64,000 nt of DNA. Source: Betaproteobacteria bacterium. GTDB lineage: Bacteria > Pseudomonadota > Gammaproteobacteria > Burkholderiales > Casimicrobiaceae. Under the pieces are notes generated by a model. It had not been told where the DNA came from, did no database searches, and saw nothing but the letters and a program-made list of their open reading frames with translations. The position numbers and the translations under genes were made by a program. Shown here in pieces: positions 23,524 through 33,250 of this stretch (positions are counted from its first letter, which is position 1; each line of letters opens with the position of its first letter). The stretch covers positions 79,499 through 143,498 of the forward strand of contig BOKS01000015.1 in assembly GCA_016861105.1 (NCBI GenBank), in the 5' to 3' direction.

Positions 23524-24026
23524 ACCCGGACGAAGGCGCGGCCGGGCGGCCGCGCAGGCTGCTCGTCGTCTGGCACACGCAGTTCGGCGGCACCGGCCAG
23601 ATGGCCGCCGCCGCGATCGAGGGCGCGCGCAGCGTCGACGACGTGGCGACGATCGCCAGGCGCGCGGCCGAGGCGGGCGTCGACGACGTCCTCGCCGCCG
23701 ACGCGCTGCTGATCGGCTGCTCCGAGAACTTCGGCGGGATGGCCGGCATGCTCAAGGACTTCCTCGAGCGCATCTACTACCCGTGCGAGGGGCGCCTCGA
23801 CGGCCGCGCGTGGAGCCACTTCGTGTGCTGCGGCAACGACGGGTCGGGCGCGATCCTGGGCCTCGAGCGCGTCGCCGCGGGCCTGCGGCTGAGGCGGGTG
23901 CATCCCGGCGTGCTGTGGCAAGGCGGCCGCACCGATGCATCGCAGGTGGTGCCCGACGACGTGCTCGCAGCCTGCCGCGACCTCGGCGCGACGCTCGCCG
24001 CCGGGCTGGCCGCCGGCCTGTGGTAG
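23520..24026 (+). CDS. Flavodoxin/NADPH-FMN reductase-fold protein
   Basis: 168-residue flavodoxin-like protein. The phosphate-binding loop is WHTQFGGTGQMA and the segment GCSENFGGMAGMLKDFLERIYY matches the isoalloxazine-binding region of FMN reductase/flavodoxin-fold proteins. The GTG start at 23520 overlaps the dehydrogenase stop, so it is translated with the operon. It may recycle or accept electrons from the upstream flavoenzyme; this is inference from position. A low-Mr phosphatase gene converges on it after 40 bp. Confidence 0.75.
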   Translation: MNPDEGAAGRPRRLLVVWHTQFGGTGQMAAAAIEGARSVDDVATIARRAAEAGVDDVLAADALLIGCSENFGGMAGMLKDFLERIYYPCEGRLDGRAWSHFVCCGNDGSGAILGLERVAAGLRLRRVHPGVLWQGGRTDASQVVPDDVLAACRDLGATLAAGLAAGLW

Positions 24027-24066
24027 CCGCGGGCGGCGCGGACGGCAGCCGCACCGCGCGCGAGCG

Positions 24067-24600
24067 TCACGAGGGCGCGCGCGCGTCCCCGGTGCGCAGC
24101 CCGCGGCCGACGTGCTCCAGCAGCCGCTCGCTCGCCTCCTCGACGAGGTCGAGCACGCGCTCGAAGCCGTCGAGACCGCCGTAGTAGGGATCCGGCACCT
24201 CGCGCACGCCGAGCGACGGCGCGAAGTCGAGGAACAGCCCGAGGTGGCCGTGGTGCGCGCGCGGGCGCAGCGCTTGCAGGTCGCGCAGGTTGGCCTCGTC
24301 CATCGCGAGGATCCAGCGGAAGCGGTCGAAGTCGCCGGGCGCGACCTGCCGCGCGCGCAGCGGCGTCAGGTCGTAGCCGCGCTTCGCCGCGTGGGCGATC
24401 GCGCGCCGGTCGGGCGGCCTGCCGACGTGCCAGTCGCCGGTGCCCGCCGAGTCCACCACGATCCGCTGCGCGAGGCCGGCGCGCGCCGCGCGCTCGCGGA
24501 ACACGGCCTCGGCCGTGGGCGAGCGGCAGATGTTGCCCAGGCACACGAAGAGCACCGACGCGTCGCGCGCCCTCCGGTTCGCTTCCTGCGTTCGTTCCAC
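24067..24600 (-). CDS. Low-molecular-weight protein-tyrosine phosphatase
   Basis: 177-residue LMW-PTP. The P-loop VCLGNICRSPTAE contains the CX5R nucleophile motif and the general acid Asp is in VPDPYYGG. Start set at the GTG at 24600, which has GGGAGG about nine bases upstream and directly precedes the conserved domain; the frame is open further up. Enzymes of this class dephosphorylate tyrosine kinases that control capsule or exopolysaccharide export, but no such kinase is in the window. Confidence 0.85.
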   Translation of the reverse strand: MERTQEANRRARDASVLFVCLGNICRSPTAEAVFRERAARAGLAQRIVVDSAGTGDWHVGRPPDRRAIAHAAKRGYDLTPLRARQVAPGDFDRFRWILAMDEANLRDLQALRPRAHHGHLGLFLDFAPSLGVREVPDPYYGGLDGFERVLDLVEEASERLLEHVGRGLRTGDARAPS

Positions 24601-24755
24601 CGCTCCCCCGCCTCCCGCGCGGCCCAGCGCCAGCGCGCGGCCCTCGAGCCATTCTAGCGGCTCGCGCGCCGCCGGCCCGGCGCGCCTTGTGCGCGACGCC
24701 GCCCGGCCGGATGATGGCGGCACGCATCGTCCACCCTGCACGCGAACCGACGTCC

Positions 24756-26537
24756 ATGCTCCCCCTCCGCCCGCTGCTCGCCGTCCTGGCGCTGGTCCTC
24801 GCCTGCGCGTCCGCCCACGCCGCGCCCGATCCGCGCAAGGTGCTGCGCATCGGGCTGGACGACATCCGCAGCCTCGATCCGCAGCAGGGGACCGACCTCT
24901 ACTCCACGCGCGTCACCTCGCACATCTTCGAGTGCCTGTACGAGTTCGACTACCTCGCGCATCCGGCGAAGATCGTCCCCAACACCGCCGAGGCGCTGCC
25001 CGTCGTCACCGACGGCGGCCGCACCTGGACGATCCGCGTGAAGCGCGGCATCCGCTTCTCCGACGATCCCGCCTTCAAGGGCAGGCCGCGCGAGCTCGTC
25101 GCCGAGGACTACGTCTACTCGATCAAGCGCTGGCTCGACCCGAACCTGCGCAACGGCGGCGAGGCGACGCTCACCGACCTGCTGGAGGGCGCCCGCCCCG
25201 TGGTCGACGCCGCGCGCAAGCCCGGCGCGAAGTTCGACTACGACGCGCGCATCCCCGGGCTCGTGGCCACCGATCGCCACACGCTGCAGCTGCGGCTGAC
25301 CAGGCCCGACTACACGGTGCTGGAGCGCCTCGCCTTCCTGCCGACGTCCGCCGTCGCGCGCGAGGTGATCGAGGCCGCGGGGGCCGACGTCATGTCGCGC
25401 CCGGTGGGCACCGGCCCCTACGTGCTCAGGGAGTGGGTGCGCTCCTCGCGCATCGTGCTCGAGGCCAATCCGCACTACCGCCGGACGACGTTCCCGGCGA
25501 GCGGCGAAGCGCAGCACCGGGCGCTGGTCGCGCAGATGAAGGACAGGACGTTTCCCGCGCTCGCGCGCATCGAGATCAGCATCATCCCCGAATCGGGCAG
25601 CGAGTACCTGACCTTCGAGCAGGGCGACCTCGACCTCGTCGCGATGACCGGGGACGTCGCCGCCCGCGCGCTGGACGGCACCAGCCTCAAGCCCGCGCTC
25701 GCGAAGCGCGGCATCGTCCACCACCGCTTCGGCGCGCCGACGCTGACCTACACCTACTTCAACATGGAGGACGCCGCCGTCGGCGGGTACACGAAGGAGC
25801 GCATCGCGCTGCGGCGCGCGATCGCGATGGGCTTCAACACCGACGAGCTGATCCGCGTGCTCTTCAACGGCCACGCGCTGCCGGCCACGCAGCTGCTGCC
25901 GCCGGGCGTCCGCGGGCACGACGCGGGCGTGCCGGTGAAGTCGCTCTACGATCCCGCGGGCGCGCGCGCGCTGCTCGACCGCTTCGGCTTCCGCGACCGC
26001 GACGGCGACGGCTACCGCGAGACGCCCGACGGCAAGCGGCTCGTGGTCACGCGGGGCACGCTGCCGGAATCGTGGTATCGCGAGGCGGACACGCTGTGGA
26101 AGAAGAACATGGATGCGATCGGCATCCGCATGCAGGTCCAGCAGCAGACCTTCGCCGAGCTGCTGAACCTCGCGCTCGCCGGCAAGCTGCCGATGTTCAA
26201 CCTCGGCCTGCGCGCGCTGGAGCCGTCCGGGTACCTCGTGCTGCAGCAGCTGTGGGGCAAGGCGCCGCCCGCCACCAACCTCGCGCGCTTCCGCAACGAC
26301 GAGTACGACGCGCTCTTCGAGAAGTGGCTGCAGACGCCTCCCGGCGGCGAGCGCGACGCGATGGCGCGCCGCATGTCCGACCTGGCGCAGGTGTACATGC
26401 CGATGACGCTGCACACCAACGGCGTCGGCAACGTCCTGACCTACCCGTGGGTGCAGGGCTACTGGCCCACGCAGTTCGGGCTGCCGTGGAAGTACCTCGA
26501 CGTGGATGCGGACATGCGGGAGAAGGCGAGGCGATGA
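24756..26537 (+). CDS. Periplasmic oligopeptide-type ABC transporter substrate-binding protein
   Basis: Family 5 extracellular solute-binding protein, 593 residues. Signal peptide MLPLRPLLAVLALVLACASAHAA, then LRIGLDDIRSLDPQQGTDLYS, the beta-strand GRTWTIRVKRGIRFSDDPAF typical of DppA/OppA, and FNTDELIRVLFNGHALPATQ. The ATG at 24756 was preferred over upstream starts because it begins the signal peptide. No permease or ATPase genes follow, so it is an orphan binding protein that must share a transporter. Ligand unknown; related orphan proteins bind peptides, heme or bile-salt-like compounds. Confidence 0.87.
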   Translation: MLPLRPLLAVLALVLACASAHAAPDPRKVLRIGLDDIRSLDPQQGTDLYSTRVTSHIFECLYEFDYLAHPAKIVPNTAEALPVVTDGGRTWTIRVKRGIRFSDDPAFKGRPRELVAEDYVYSIKRWLDPNLRNGGEATLTDLLEGARPVVDAARKPGAKFDYDARIPGLVATDRHTLQLRLTRPDYTVLERLAFLPTSAVAREVIEAAGADVMSRPVGTGPYVLREWVRSSRIVLEANPHYRRTTFPASGEAQHRALVAQMKDRTFPALARIEISIIPESGSEYLTFEQGDLDLVAMTGDVAARALDGTSLKPALAKRGIVHHRFGAPTLTYTYFNMEDAAVGGYTKERIALRRAIAMGFNTDELIRVLFNGHALPATQLLPPGVRGHDAGVPVKSLYDPAGARALLDRFGFRDRDGDGYRETPDGKRLVVTRGTLPESWYREADTLWKKNMDAIGIRMQVQQQTFAELLNLALAGKLPMFNLGLRALEPSGYLVLQQLWGKAPPATNLARFRNDEYDALFEKWLQTPPGGERDAMARRMSDLAQVYMPMTLHTNGVGNVLTYPWVQGYWPTQFGLPWKYLDVDADMREKARR

Positions 26538-26546
26538 CGCAGGAAG

Positions 26547-26652
26547 TGCGGGATGGGGGATGAGGGGTTGGGGATCAGGGGTTGTCGTCCCGCCTCCGCG
26601 AGGTCGCCGGCCCAGGCACCCTCATCCCCCATCCCTCATCCCCCATCCCGCA
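26547..26652. terminator. Long inverted repeat between convergent genes, possible bidirectional terminator
   Basis: A perfect 20-bp inverted repeat, arms TGCGGGATGGGGGATGAGGG (26547-26566) and its complement (26633-26652), spans the gap between the binding-protein gene and convergent maoC. An extra direct copy of the right-arm core lies at 26619-26635. The right arm contains the maoC stop codon. There is no T-run, so terminator function is uncertain; the GGGATGAGGG core has the look of a dispersed repeat. Confidence 0.5.
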
Positions 26653-27088
26653 GTACCGGCACGTCGAACAGCGACGTCGCCTCGAGGTCGAGCACCTCGA
26701 GCCCGTCCTGGTTGAGCAGGCGCCAGCGCCAGCGCAGGATGCCGAGCGACGCGTTGCTGCGCGAGCGGCGCGTCTCGAGCACGTCGGCGCGAAGCCGCAG
26801 GCGGTCGCCTGGCCGCACGGGATTCGACCACTTGAGGTAGGCGAGTCCCGGGGAGGCGAACGACTCCGAGTCGTGCAGGAAGGCGTCGACCGCGAGGCGC
26901 ATCGCCAGCGCGCAGGTCTGCCATCCGCTCGCGATGACGCCGCCGAAGCGCCCGGCGGCGGCGCGCGGAAGGTCCGCGTGGAACCACTGGGGGTCGTAGT
27001 CGCGCGCGAACGCGAGGATCTGCGCCTCGCTGACCGCGACCGGTCCCGCCTCCAGCACCTGCCCGGCGGCGAAGTCGGCGAACTTCAT
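26636..27088 (-). CDS. MaoC-like hot-dog dehydratase
   Basis: 150-residue hot-dog-fold protein. The MaoC/(R)-hydratase pattern is seen as FARDYDPQWFHAD with the catalytic-type Asp and His, FGGVIASGWQT, and PVRPGDRLRLRADV. It would hydrate enoyl-CoA thioesters. It lies only seven bases after the boxA stop on the same strand, making it the distal gene of the boxCBA operon. A role in processing dehydroadipyl-CoA intermediates is therefore plausible but not proven. Confidence 0.85.
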   Translation of the reverse strand: MKFADFAAGQVLEAGPVAVSEAQILAFARDYDPQWFHADLPRAAAGRFGGVIASGWQTCALAMRLAVDAFLHDSESFASPGLAYLKWSNPVRPGDRLRLRADVLETRRSRSNASLGILRWRWRLLNQDGLEVLDLEATSLFDVPVLRDGG

Positions 27089-27095
27089 CGCGCCG

Positions 27096-28379
27096 TCAGT
27101 ACGTCTCCAGGTGCAGCCGGCCCTCGGCGCGCATCGCCGCCGCGAGCGGCTCCCACGCGAGGCCGCCGGAGGTCGCCGCGTCGCGCAGCGCCAGGAGCAC
27201 GCCCTCCTCCATCGCCCGCAGCCCGCAGACGTAGACGAACGTGTCCGGCTGGCGCAGCAGCTCCGCGAGGTCCGTCGCGCGCTCGCGCATCAGGTCCTGC
27301 ACGTAGCGCTTCGGCTGCCCGGCCGTCCGCGAGAACGCGAGGTTGATGTCGATGAAGTCCTTCGGCAGGCTCATGAGCGGGCCGAAGTACGGCAGCTCCT
27401 CGCGCGTGCGGGCGCCGAAGAACAGCATCAGCTTGCCGCCCTCGAACTTGCCGCCCTGCCGCAGGCGCCGCCGCCACTCGGTCATCGCGCGCATCGGCGC
27501 GCTCCCGGTGCCCGTGCAGATCATCACGATGTTCGAGCGCGGGTGGTTGGGCATCAGGAACGACGAGCCGAACGGGCCGATCACCTGCACGCGGTCGCCG
27601 ACCTTGAGGTCGCACACGTAGTTCGAGCACACGCCGCGGACCGCCTGCCCCGTGTGGTCGGCGGTGACGCGCTTCACCGTGAGCGAGACGTTGTTGTAGC
27701 CGGGGCGCTCGCCGTTGCGCGGGCTCGCCACCGAATACTGGCGCGCGCGATGCGGCCGTCCCGCGGCGTCGGTGCCCGGCGGGACGATGCCGACCGACTG
27801 CCCCTCGAGCACCGGGAACGGCATCGTCCCGAAGTCGAGCACCACGTGGTGCGTGTCGTTCTCGAAGCCGGCGTCGGTGACGCGGAAGTTGCCCGTGACC
27901 GTGGCGGTCGTCGGGGCCTTCGGGCCGTAGAGGTTCGTGTAGGCGTGCGCCGCCGACCACGGCGGCAGCAGCGACGAGAAGTGCGCCGCGTCGAGGGGCA
28001 CGGCTCCGGCGGCCGGCGACGTCGCGGCCGCCGGCTCGGCGGCCGGCGCCACGAGGTCGATGACCGCCTCTGGGACGCCCGCGGCCGCCAGCTGGTCGTG
28101 CGACAGCTCGGGCGGCAGCACGTCCCACGCGAGCTGCTGCTCCACCGTGTAGGCCTGCGCCGCGGGCACGATGCGCCAGTTGTCGATCGCGCCGGTCGGG
28201 CACGGCGCGATGCAGGCGCCCTCCTTCGAGCACTTGTCGACGTGCACGACGTAGTTGCGGTCGTCGTGCGTGATCGCGCCCACGGGGCACGTCGCCTCGC
28301 AGGTGTTGCAGCGGATGCAGATCTCGGGATCGATCAGGTGCTGCCGGATCGTCCCCGTCGCGGCCACCGGCGCGTCCAT
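27096..28379 (-). CDS. boxA: Benzoyl-CoA 2,3-epoxidase reductase subunit BoxA
   Basis: NADPH-dependent iron-sulfur flavoprotein, 427 residues, feeding electrons to BoxB. Two [4Fe-4S] ferredoxin motifs lie near the N-terminus ([12 protein letters not shown] and [12 protein letters not shown]). A linker of about 60 residues leads to a ferredoxin-NADP reductase module: [11 protein letters not shown] for [15 protein letters not shown] for NADP, and [13 protein letters not shown] at the end. The start ATG at 28379 lies two bases after the boxB stop codon in the direction of transcription. Third gene of the boxCBA-maoC operon. Confidence 0.95.
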   Translation of the reverse strand: MDAPVAATGTIRQHLIDPEICIRCNTCEATCPVGAITHDDRNYVVHVDKCSKEGACIAPCPTGAIDNWRIVPAAQAYTVEQQLAWDVLPPELSHDQLAAAGVPEAVIDLVAPAAEPAAATSPAAGAVPLDAAHFSSLLPPWSAAHAYTNLYGPKAPTTATVTGNFRVTDAGFENDTHHVVLDFGTMPFPVLEGQSVGIVPPGTDAAGRPHRARQYSVASPRNGERPGYNNVSLTVKRVTADHTGQAVRGVCSNYVCDLKVGDRVQVIGPFGSSFLMPNHPRSNIVMICTGTGSAPMRAMTEWRRRLRQGGKFEGGKLMLFFGARTREELPYFGPLMSLPKDFIDINLAFSRTAGQPKRYVQDLMRERATDLAELLRQPDTFVYVCGLRAMEEGVLLALRDAATSGGLAWEPLAAAMRAEGRLHLETY

Positions 28380-28381
28380 CG

Positions 28382-29809
<1,428 letters not shown>

Positions 29810-29902
29810 GGCTGTCCTCGAAGGGGGGATGCCGCGCCGGCGTGCGGCGCGAAGGCCGCTGCGCGCGGCCGCCGCCCGGGCGGCGCTGCGCCGCGCGCCG
29901 GC

Positions 29903-31579
29903 CTACACGCGGCTGAAGTCGAAGCGCGCCTTCTCGCCGGTCCCGTAGACCTTGAGCGCGCCCTTGTCGCCGACGGCGTTGGGACGGATGAAGATCCAGT
30001 TCTGCCACGCGGTCAGCCTCCCGAAGATCCGCGTGTGCATCGTCTCGTTCCCGCCGAAGCGCAGGTTCGCCTCCATGCCGGTGAGAGCGTCGGGCGACAG
30101 GCTCGCGCGCTCCTCCAGGGCGATGCGGATCTCGTCGGCCCAGTCGATGTCGTCGGGCGCGGCGGTCACCAGCCCGAGCGCGAGCGCCGCCTCTCCATCC
30201 AGCGGCCTTCCGATCGCCGCGCGTGCCTCCGCCAGCGGCGCCTGCTCGTCGCAGAAGCGGCGCGCCAGCCGCGTGCGGCCGTTCACCATCGGGTAGGCGC
30301 CGAAGTTCGCGTCGGACAGCGTCAGCGCCGGCGCGCGCGCGGGCTCGTCGGGCAAGGCGAGCATGTAGCTGCGGTCCGCCGCGAACGCGAGCTCGGCGAG
30401 CGTCCCGGCGAAGCACGAGCCGGGCTCGACCAGCGCGAACATCGAGCGCGACGACACGTCCAGGCGGGCGAGCGTGCGGCGCAGCATGCCGATCGTCTCG
30501 CGCACGAGCCAGTGGCCGGCGTGGCGCGCGAGCGTCGCGTCGACCGCGAGGACGGCCTGCGCGTCGCCGGCCGTCTTCAGCAACCACGTGCCGACGTCGA
30601 GCTCGTTGCTGCGCAGCGAAAGGATCGCGTCGTCGAGCTCGCGCGCCATGGCGAGCGGCCACCACGCGGCGCCCGCCGCCTCGATCCCGGCGACGTCGCC
30701 AGGCTGCGGGGACGCCGGCGCGCGCACGACGAGCGTCGCGGTCCGCCGCGCGCGATCGATGTCGACGGCGACGTGGCGATAGGCGAGGCTGTCGGGCCCG
30801 AGCGCGCGCTCGAGCGGCGGCAGCGGAACCCCCGTCGCCTGCGCCGGACGGTCGCTGGCCGCGGCCAGCGCGAGGGCGCGCTCGCGCACGACCCGGTCGA
30901 AGTCGCCGGGCCTGGCGATCGCGTCGACCAGCCGCCACTCCAGCGCGCGGCGGCCGCGCACGCCCTCGGTCGTCGTGCAGAAGATGTCGGCGTGGTCGTG
31001 GCGCACCTTGCGCTTGTCGGTCACGCGCGTGAGGCCGCCGGTGCCGGGCAGGACGCCGAGCAGCGGCACCTCGGGCAGCGACACCGACGAGCTGCGGTCG
31101 TCGACGAGCACGATCTCGTCGCACGCCAGCGCGAGCTCGTAGCCTCCGCCGGCGCACGAGCCGTTGATCGCGGCGACGAACTTGATCCCCGAGTGCGCGC
31201 TCGCGTCCTCCATGCCGTTGCGCGTCTCGTTCGTGAACTTGCAGAAGTTGACCTTCCACGCGTGCGCCGACGCGCCGAGCATGAAGATGTTCGCGCCCGA
31301 GCAGAACACGCGGTCCTTGCCGCTGGTCACCACGACCGCGCGCACCTGCGGGTGCTCGAAGCGGATGCGGTTCAGCGCGTCGGCGAGCTCGATGTCCACG
31401 CCGAGGTCGTAGCTGTTGAGCTTCAGCTTGTAGCCGGGGCGCAGGCCGCCGTCCTCGGCGACGTCCATGGCCAGCGTGGCGACCGGCCCGTCGACGGCCA
31501 GCTTCCAGTGGCGGTAGCGCGAAGGATCGGTCTGGAAGTCGACGCGCGGCGCGCCGGAGGCGAGGTCGTCAGGGGCCAT
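29903..31579 (-). CDS. boxC: 2,3-epoxybenzoyl-CoA dihydrolase BoxC
   Basis: Ring-opening enzyme, 558 residues, converting 2,3-epoxybenzoyl-CoA and two waters to 3,4-dehydroadipyl-CoA semialdehyde and formate. It is a double-length member of the crotonase superfamily: [28 protein letters not shown] at the N-terminus, the CoA-binding [26 protein letters not shown], and [25 protein letters not shown]. First gene of the box operon, with a well-formed promoter immediately upstream. Confidence 0.95.
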   Translation of the reverse strand: MAPDDLASGAPRVDFQTDPSRYRHWKLAVDGPVATLAMDVAEDGGLRPGYKLKLNSYDLGVDIELADALNRIRFEHPQVRAVVVTSGKDRVFCSGANIFMLGASAHAWKVNFCKFTNETRNGMEDASAHSGIKFVAAINGSCAGGGYELALACDEIVLVDDRSSSVSLPEVPLLGVLPGTGGLTRVTDKRKVRHDHADIFCTTTEGVRGRRALEWRLVDAIARPGDFDRVVRERALALAAASDRPAQATGVPLPPLERALGPDSLAYRHVAVDIDRARRTATLVVRAPASPQPGDVAGIEAAGAAWWPLAMARELDDAILSLRSNELDVGTWLLKTAGDAQAVLAVDATLARHAGHWLVRETIGMLRRTLARLDVSSRSMFALVEPGSCFAGTLAELAFAADRSYMLALPDEPARAPALTLSDANFGAYPMVNGRTRLARRFCDEQAPLAEARAAIGRPLDGEAALALGLVTAAPDDIDWADEIRIALEERASLSPDALTGMEANLRFGGNETMHTRIFGRLTAWQNWIFIRPNAVGDKGALKVYGTGEKARFDFSRV

Positions 31580-31585
31580 GGATGG

Positions 31586-31631
31586 AGAACAATAGTGCAG
31601 TTCAGGAAACCTTGATATGCATCATAGTTCA
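31586..31631. promoter_or_regulatory. Two candidate BoxR operators at the boxC promoter
   Basis: Two 14-bp sites resemble the palindrome TGCACTATAGTGCA: TGCATCATAGTTCA (31618-31631, 11 of 14) over the -10, and AGAACAATAGTGCA (31586-31599, 11 of 14) in the leader. Their centres are 32 bp apart, about three helical turns. The TGCA-N6-TGCA operator of Azoarcus BoxR, as I recall it, has the same geometry. Position over the promoter fits repression relieved by benzoyl-CoA. Confidence 0.6.
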
Positions 31632-31649
31632 TCACCGGAAATCGGTCAA
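31621..31649 (-). promoter_or_regulatory. Predicted boxC operon promoter
   Basis: On the minus strand TTGACC (31644-31649) and TATGAT (31621-31626) are separated by exactly 17 bp. Transcription would begin near 31613. The -10 is overlapped by a 14-bp BoxR-like site (31618-31631). Confidence 0.75.
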
Positions 31650-31702
31650 GACTTGCGGCGAACGGCCCGTCCGGGCGCCGGGCGGCGCTCCTTGGTGGCG
31701 CG

Positions 31703-32611
31703 TCACGCCGTGACTTCGCGCGCGAGCCGGATGCGCTCGCGCAGCAGCGCGTACGTGGGCTCGAGCGGCTGGGCGCTCGTGTCGACGGTGGCGTCCGCGC
31801 GCGAGTAGAACGGCGCGCGTCCCGCGAGGATGCGGCGCAGGTCGTCCATGGCCTCGCGGCTCGCGGCCATCGGACGCAGGTCGCCTTGCGCCGCCACGCG
31901 GCCCATGTGGTCCTCGGGCGTGGCCTGCAGCCACACCGTATAGCAGCGCGCGAGCAGCAGGTCGTAGGCGGCGACGTCCGCCACCAGCCCGCCGGGCGTG
32001 GCGATGACGACCTCGGCGTGGCGCGCGATCGTCTCGTCCAGCGCCCTGCGCTCGTAGCGGCGGTAGGCGTTCGCGCCGTAGAGCGCGTGGACCTCCGAGG
32101 TGCTGCAGCCGGCGAGGCGCTCGATCTCGCGCGACAGCTCGACGAACGGCACGCCGAGGTCGGCGGCCAGGCGCCGCCCGAGCGTGGACTTGCCGGCGCC
32201 GCGCAGGCCCACGAGGGCGATGCGGCCGCGGCGCAGCGGATCCTCGCCGTCGCCGCCGAACAGGTCGGCGAGCGCGAGGCGCGCACGGCGCAGGTCGTCC
32301 TCGCTGCGTCCGGACAGCAGCTCGCGCAGGCTGAGCCACTCCGGCGATCCGGTCGTGACGTCGCCGATCAGTTCGGCGAGCGGGCAGTGCAGCGCGCTGG
32401 CCACCTGCTGCAACACGAGGATCGAGGCATTGCCGGTGCCGTACTCGAGGTTCGCGAGGTGCCGCTCGGAGACGCCCGCGGCGGCCGCCACGGCCTTGCG
32501 CGTCAGCCCGCGCCGGGCACGGCCGTCGCGCACGCGCTCGCCCAGCGCGGCCAGGAAGGGATGGCGCTCGTCGCCGGGCGCGCCGGCCGGACCGGGTGCG
32601 GAGGTGTCCAA
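31703..32611 (-). CDS. boxR: BoxR benzoyl-CoA-responsive regulator (XRE helix-turn-helix fused to shikimate-kinase-like domain)
   Basis: Repressor of 302 residues. The N-terminal XRE domain is RRGLTRKAVAAAAGVSERHLANLEYGTGNASI. The C-terminal domain from about residue 150 looks like shikimate kinase: Walker A ALVGLRGAGKSTLGR and FVELSREIERLAGCSTSEVHALYGANAYRRYE. In BoxR this domain senses benzoyl-CoA rather than acting as a kinase. The start was set at TTG 32611, which has GGGGA just upstream and precedes the low-complexity leader MDTSAPG; in-frame ATGs further upstream would run through the candidate operator. It is transcribed towards boxC, with a 123-bp gap. Confidence 0.9.
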   Translation of the reverse strand: MDTSAPGPAGAPGDERHPFLAALGERVRDGRARRGLTRKAVAAAAGVSERHLANLEYGTGNASILVLQQVASALHCPLAELIGDVTTGSPEWLSLRELLSGRSEDDLRRARLALADLFGGDGEDPLRRGRIALVGLRGAGKSTLGRRLAADLGVPFVELSREIERLAGCSTSEVHALYGANAYRRYERRALDETIARHAEVVIATPGGLVADVAAYDLLLARCYTVWLQATPEDHMGRVAAQGDLRPMAASREAMDDLRRILAGRAPFYSRADATVDTSAQPLEPTYALLRERIRLAREVTA

Positions 32612-32646
32612 GGCGTTCCCCGAGAAGGCGGAGGGTGTGCGGCGAG

Positions 32647-32711
32647 ATGCAGTATAGTGCTTGACACGACGCCGCCTCGCCCTTATCGTCGCTTGGGAAG
32701 CACAATAATTC
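32647..32711. promoter_or_regulatory. boxR/DUF4863 divergent promoters and candidate BoxR operators
   Basis: For the plus strand TTGACA (32660-32665) and TATCGT (32683-32688) are 17 bp apart, leading to the DUF4863 gene. For the minus strand TATACT (32650-32655) is a -10 for boxR. Two BoxR-like 14-mers are present: TGCAGTATAGTGCT (32647-32660, 12 of 14 to TGCACTATAGTGCA), overlapping both the boxR -10 and the edge of the plus-strand -35, and AGCACAATAATTCA (32698-32711, 10 of 14) near the plus-strand start. This predicts autoregulation and control of the benzoate uptake and activation genes. Confidence 0.6.
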
Positions 32712-32762
32712 ATAACGCCCCGGGCGCGCAAGCGCGCCACGGTCCACGAGGAGGACAGCCGG

Positions 32763-33230
32763 ATGTCGCAGGACGCGTTTCGCGCGCTCGTCAGTACGGT
32801 CACCGCGGGCATCGCGGGTCGCCCGCTGGACGCCGCCCTCGCCGACGAACTGAACGCGTGCCACGGGCCCGGGAGCGCGAGCTACGATGCCCTGCGCGAG
32901 GCCTGCGTCGAGGGCGTCCGCGCCGGCTGGATGTGCGCGCGCGAAGCCGGCGGCATCCGCTACGGCCGCGTCGAGAAGCCGAGCGTGGCGCTGCACGGGT
33001 TCTCGGTCGACGTCGTCGACATGCGCGACGTCGTCGGACCGCACCACTCGCATCCCGCCGGCGAGGTCGACCTCGTGATGCCGCTCGAGGGCGATGCGCG
33101 CTTCGACGGGCGCGGGGCCGGCTGGCTCGTCTACCCGCCCGGCAGCGCGCACCACCCGACGGTCGCCGGCGGACGCGCGCTGGTGCTCTACCTGCTCCCC
33201 GACGGCCGCATCGAGTTCACGCGGCCCTGA
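32763..33230 (+). CDS. DUF4863 / 4-hydroxylaminobenzoate lyase (PnbB)-like cupin protein
   Basis: 155-residue protein. The central stretch VVGPHHSHPAGEVDLVMPL and YPPGSAHHPTV reads as a cupin-type metal site with several His and a Glu. DUF4863 includes 4-hydroxylaminobenzoate lyase PnbB, and family members recur beside box clusters in benzoate degraders, where their role is unclear to me. It is the first gene of the plus-strand unit DUF4863-ligase-hydrolase-transporter and shares a divergent control region with boxR. Confidence 0.8.
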   Translation: MSQDAFRALVSTVTAGIAGRPLDAALADELNACHGPGSASYDALREACVEGVRAGWMCAREAGGIRYGRVEKPSVALHGFSVDVVDMRDVVGPHHSHPAGEVDLVMPLEGDARFDGRGAGWLVYPPGSAHHPTVAGGRALVLYLLPDGRIEFTRP

Positions 33231-33250
33231 CCGACGCGACGAGGCCCCCG

